From Lepturacanthus savala (Eukaryota; Chordata; Actinopteri; Scombriformes; Trichiuridae): DNA of 64,000 nt. Shown here in pieces: positions 62,669 to 64,000 of the stretch. Every line of letters begins with the position of its first letter. Within the stretch, counting starts at the first letter, position 1. Under the pieces are notes generated by a model that was not told where the DNA came from, did no database searches, and saw only the letters and a list, made by a program, of their open reading frames with translations. Made by a program: the position numbers and the translations under genes. The DNA lies in NCBI GenBank assembly GCA_030544235.1, contig CM060465.1, positions 35,370,988-35,434,987 of the forward strand, written 5' to 3'.

Positions 62669-62879
62669 GTGAGATGCATGATTCAGGTGTTTTAATTAGT
62701 CGTTATTATATATTTATATTAAATACTAGAGGAAAAAAAGGGTGTAAAATGTCGATTAATCATCGAATCGCTGCAGCTAGACTCATGATACGTTATGTTA
62801 AAGAAATATTACCAATAATTAACAGGTTTTCAGTTCTAGTCATTATAAATCAGGCCAGAAATAAAGAGAATTTGTGTCA

Positions 62880-63285
62880 TTTAGAGCTATTTTAATGGAT
62901 TTGAGTCATTTTTAATAAGAAAATGTCTAAATTCTCTGGTTCCAGCTTCTCTTCTCTGATTATTTCCTGGTTTCTTTAGTCTCTATAATAATAAACTGAT
63001 GATCTTTGATCATTTTAGGTTGAATCTTCAGCTTTAGAACCACTGATTAACATTTTACAACATTTAATGAACCAATCTACTAATCAAATAGTTGTTGGTT
63101 GCAGCTCTGATCTTGATCATTGGGTTTATTTCTAGTTTTCTTCTTGATTTTGGTCAGATTATTATTTAGAATTTACTTTTCAGCTATTTACAGCAGTTGA
63201 ATCCTCAGCACCGATTCACATTTTACACCATTTTAAAACCAAACGAATAATCAATTAATCAACTAATCGTTGCAGCTCTACTCAT
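62880..63285 (-). mobile_element. hAT-like elements, inverted copies
   Basis: A copy in reverse (ATTCTCTGGTTCCAGCTTCT, CCTGGTTTCTTTAGTCTCTA, TTTTAGGTTGAATCTTCAGC) ends with GGTTGCAGCTCTGA at about 63,112. A second fragment ends with CTAATCGTTGCAGCTCTA at about 63,281. They lie in the intron after the RRM-start exon of cnot4. Confidence 0.75.
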
Positions 63286-63459
63286 TATAAATTAGAAACC
63301 TTGATTTTATAGAGTCAATGATGATCTCAAATTAGAACCAATATTTAAATAAAACACTGATTTTGAATGATAGCGGTTGTGAATGAGAATGTGTCATCCA
63401 GATCTGTAATTAGTCAGTTAATTGATTTGTCAATTATTGTCAATCATTTGATAATTGAT

Positions 63460-63535
63460 TAATTTATTTTAGTCATTTTTTTTAAGAAGAAAATGTCCAA
63501 ATTCTCTGGTTCCAGCTTCTCAAATCTGGTTCACA
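63460..63535 (-). mobile_element. hAT-like element, short inverted fragment
   Basis: Only the AGAAGAAAATGTCCAAATTC and TCTGGTTCCAGCTTCT part is kept, next to AATTGATTAATTTATTTTAG. Confidence 0.55.
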
Positions 63536-63704
63536 GGCAACACAAGTCACACCAAAAAATAAAATAAATGTTCATAAGAACCCTAAAATAAGTTATTTTT
63601 GTTTGTTAGTTCCAATGTTTTTGTATATTCTGCAAGTTCAAATATATTATAATCTAGTTCTAATTATTTAACAAATTTTAGTCAATTTTTAAAGCATTTT
63701 TTTT

Positions 63705-64000
63705 ACATTAGAGCTCCAACAATTAGTTGATTAATCAATTAGATGCCAACTATTACTAACGAATAATCGATTTGAGTCATTTTTTAATGATAAAATGTCC
63801 AAATTCTCTGGTTCCAGCTTCTCTTCTCTGATTATTTCCTGGTTTCTTTAGTCTCTATAATAATAAACTGATGATCTTTTGGTCTGGACAAAACAAAAAT
63901 GTGTAAATTTGGTCCAGATCCACCAGTGGAGAAGCAAAAGTGAAGGAAAAATCATTGTTCTAATCCCAAAAGTTACAAAAATTCTAAGGATTAAAGGCTA
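63705..64000 (-). mobile_element. hAT-like element, inverted, cut by the window edge
   Basis: Starts TTAGAGCTCCAACAATTAGT at the terminus and continues through CCAAATTCTCTGGTTCCAGC, CCTGGTTTCTTTAGTCTCTA and CCAGATCCACCAGTGGAGAA to ATTCTAAGGATTAAAGGCTA. It matches the double-unit form at 19,838 and 58,125 in reverse, so it continues past the right edge. Confidence 0.75.

Overview
The window is vertebrate nuclear DNA, almost certainly from a ray-finned (teleost) fish. Genes are split into many short exons with GT/AG introns. The DNA between them is very AT-rich and full of satellites, microsatellites and small hAT-like elements of a type common in teleosts. There is no bacterial, phage or CRISPR content. 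All gene models were read by eye from exon homology and splice sites, and reading phase was checked across every junction.

Left third (1-28,000, minus strand): a tandem cluster of troponin I genes of the slow-skeletal (TNNI1-like) type. Copy A (1,587-3,926) loses its last exon beyond the left edge. Copy B (8,480-13,238) is complete. A decayed copy lies at 21,185-21,559. Copy C (22,887-25,560) is complete, but its switch region has changed strongly. The three live copies share exon layout, including a 4- or 7-base micro-exon, and a promoter with a TATA-like box and a conserved A/T-rich box at fixed spacing. Long satellites (22-bp, 20-bp and about 160-185-bp units) fill the spaces.

Middle (30,400-37,200, plus strand): a complete interleukin-17 receptor A-like gene with 11 coding exons and 591 codons. 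It has a signal peptide, ectodomain, one membrane helix and a SEFIR domain, but a very short tail whose stop codon appears to come from a neighbouring repeat.

Right-middle (39,308-54,055, plus strand): a bifunctional pseudouridine-breakdown gene, with a pseudouridine-5'-phosphate glycosidase (PsuG) half fused to a PfkB-type pseudouridine kinase half and a possible mitochondrial leader. One central glycosidase exon cannot be found and the flanking exons do not join in phase. A 54-bp in-frame tandem repeat copies one splice donor four times.

Right end (55,000-64,000, plus strand): the CpG-rich promoter and first coding exons of cnot4, the RING E3 ligase subunit of CCR4-NOT. The gene continues past the right edge.

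The genes have unrelated jobs: muscle contraction, cytokine signalling, nucleoside salvage and mRNA turnover. No new multi-gene system was found. The most unusual points are troponin I copy C, the missing glycosidase exon, the repeated splice donor, the repeat-derived end of the IL-17 receptor, and several homotypic satellite arrays next to splice sites or candidate CTCF sites.
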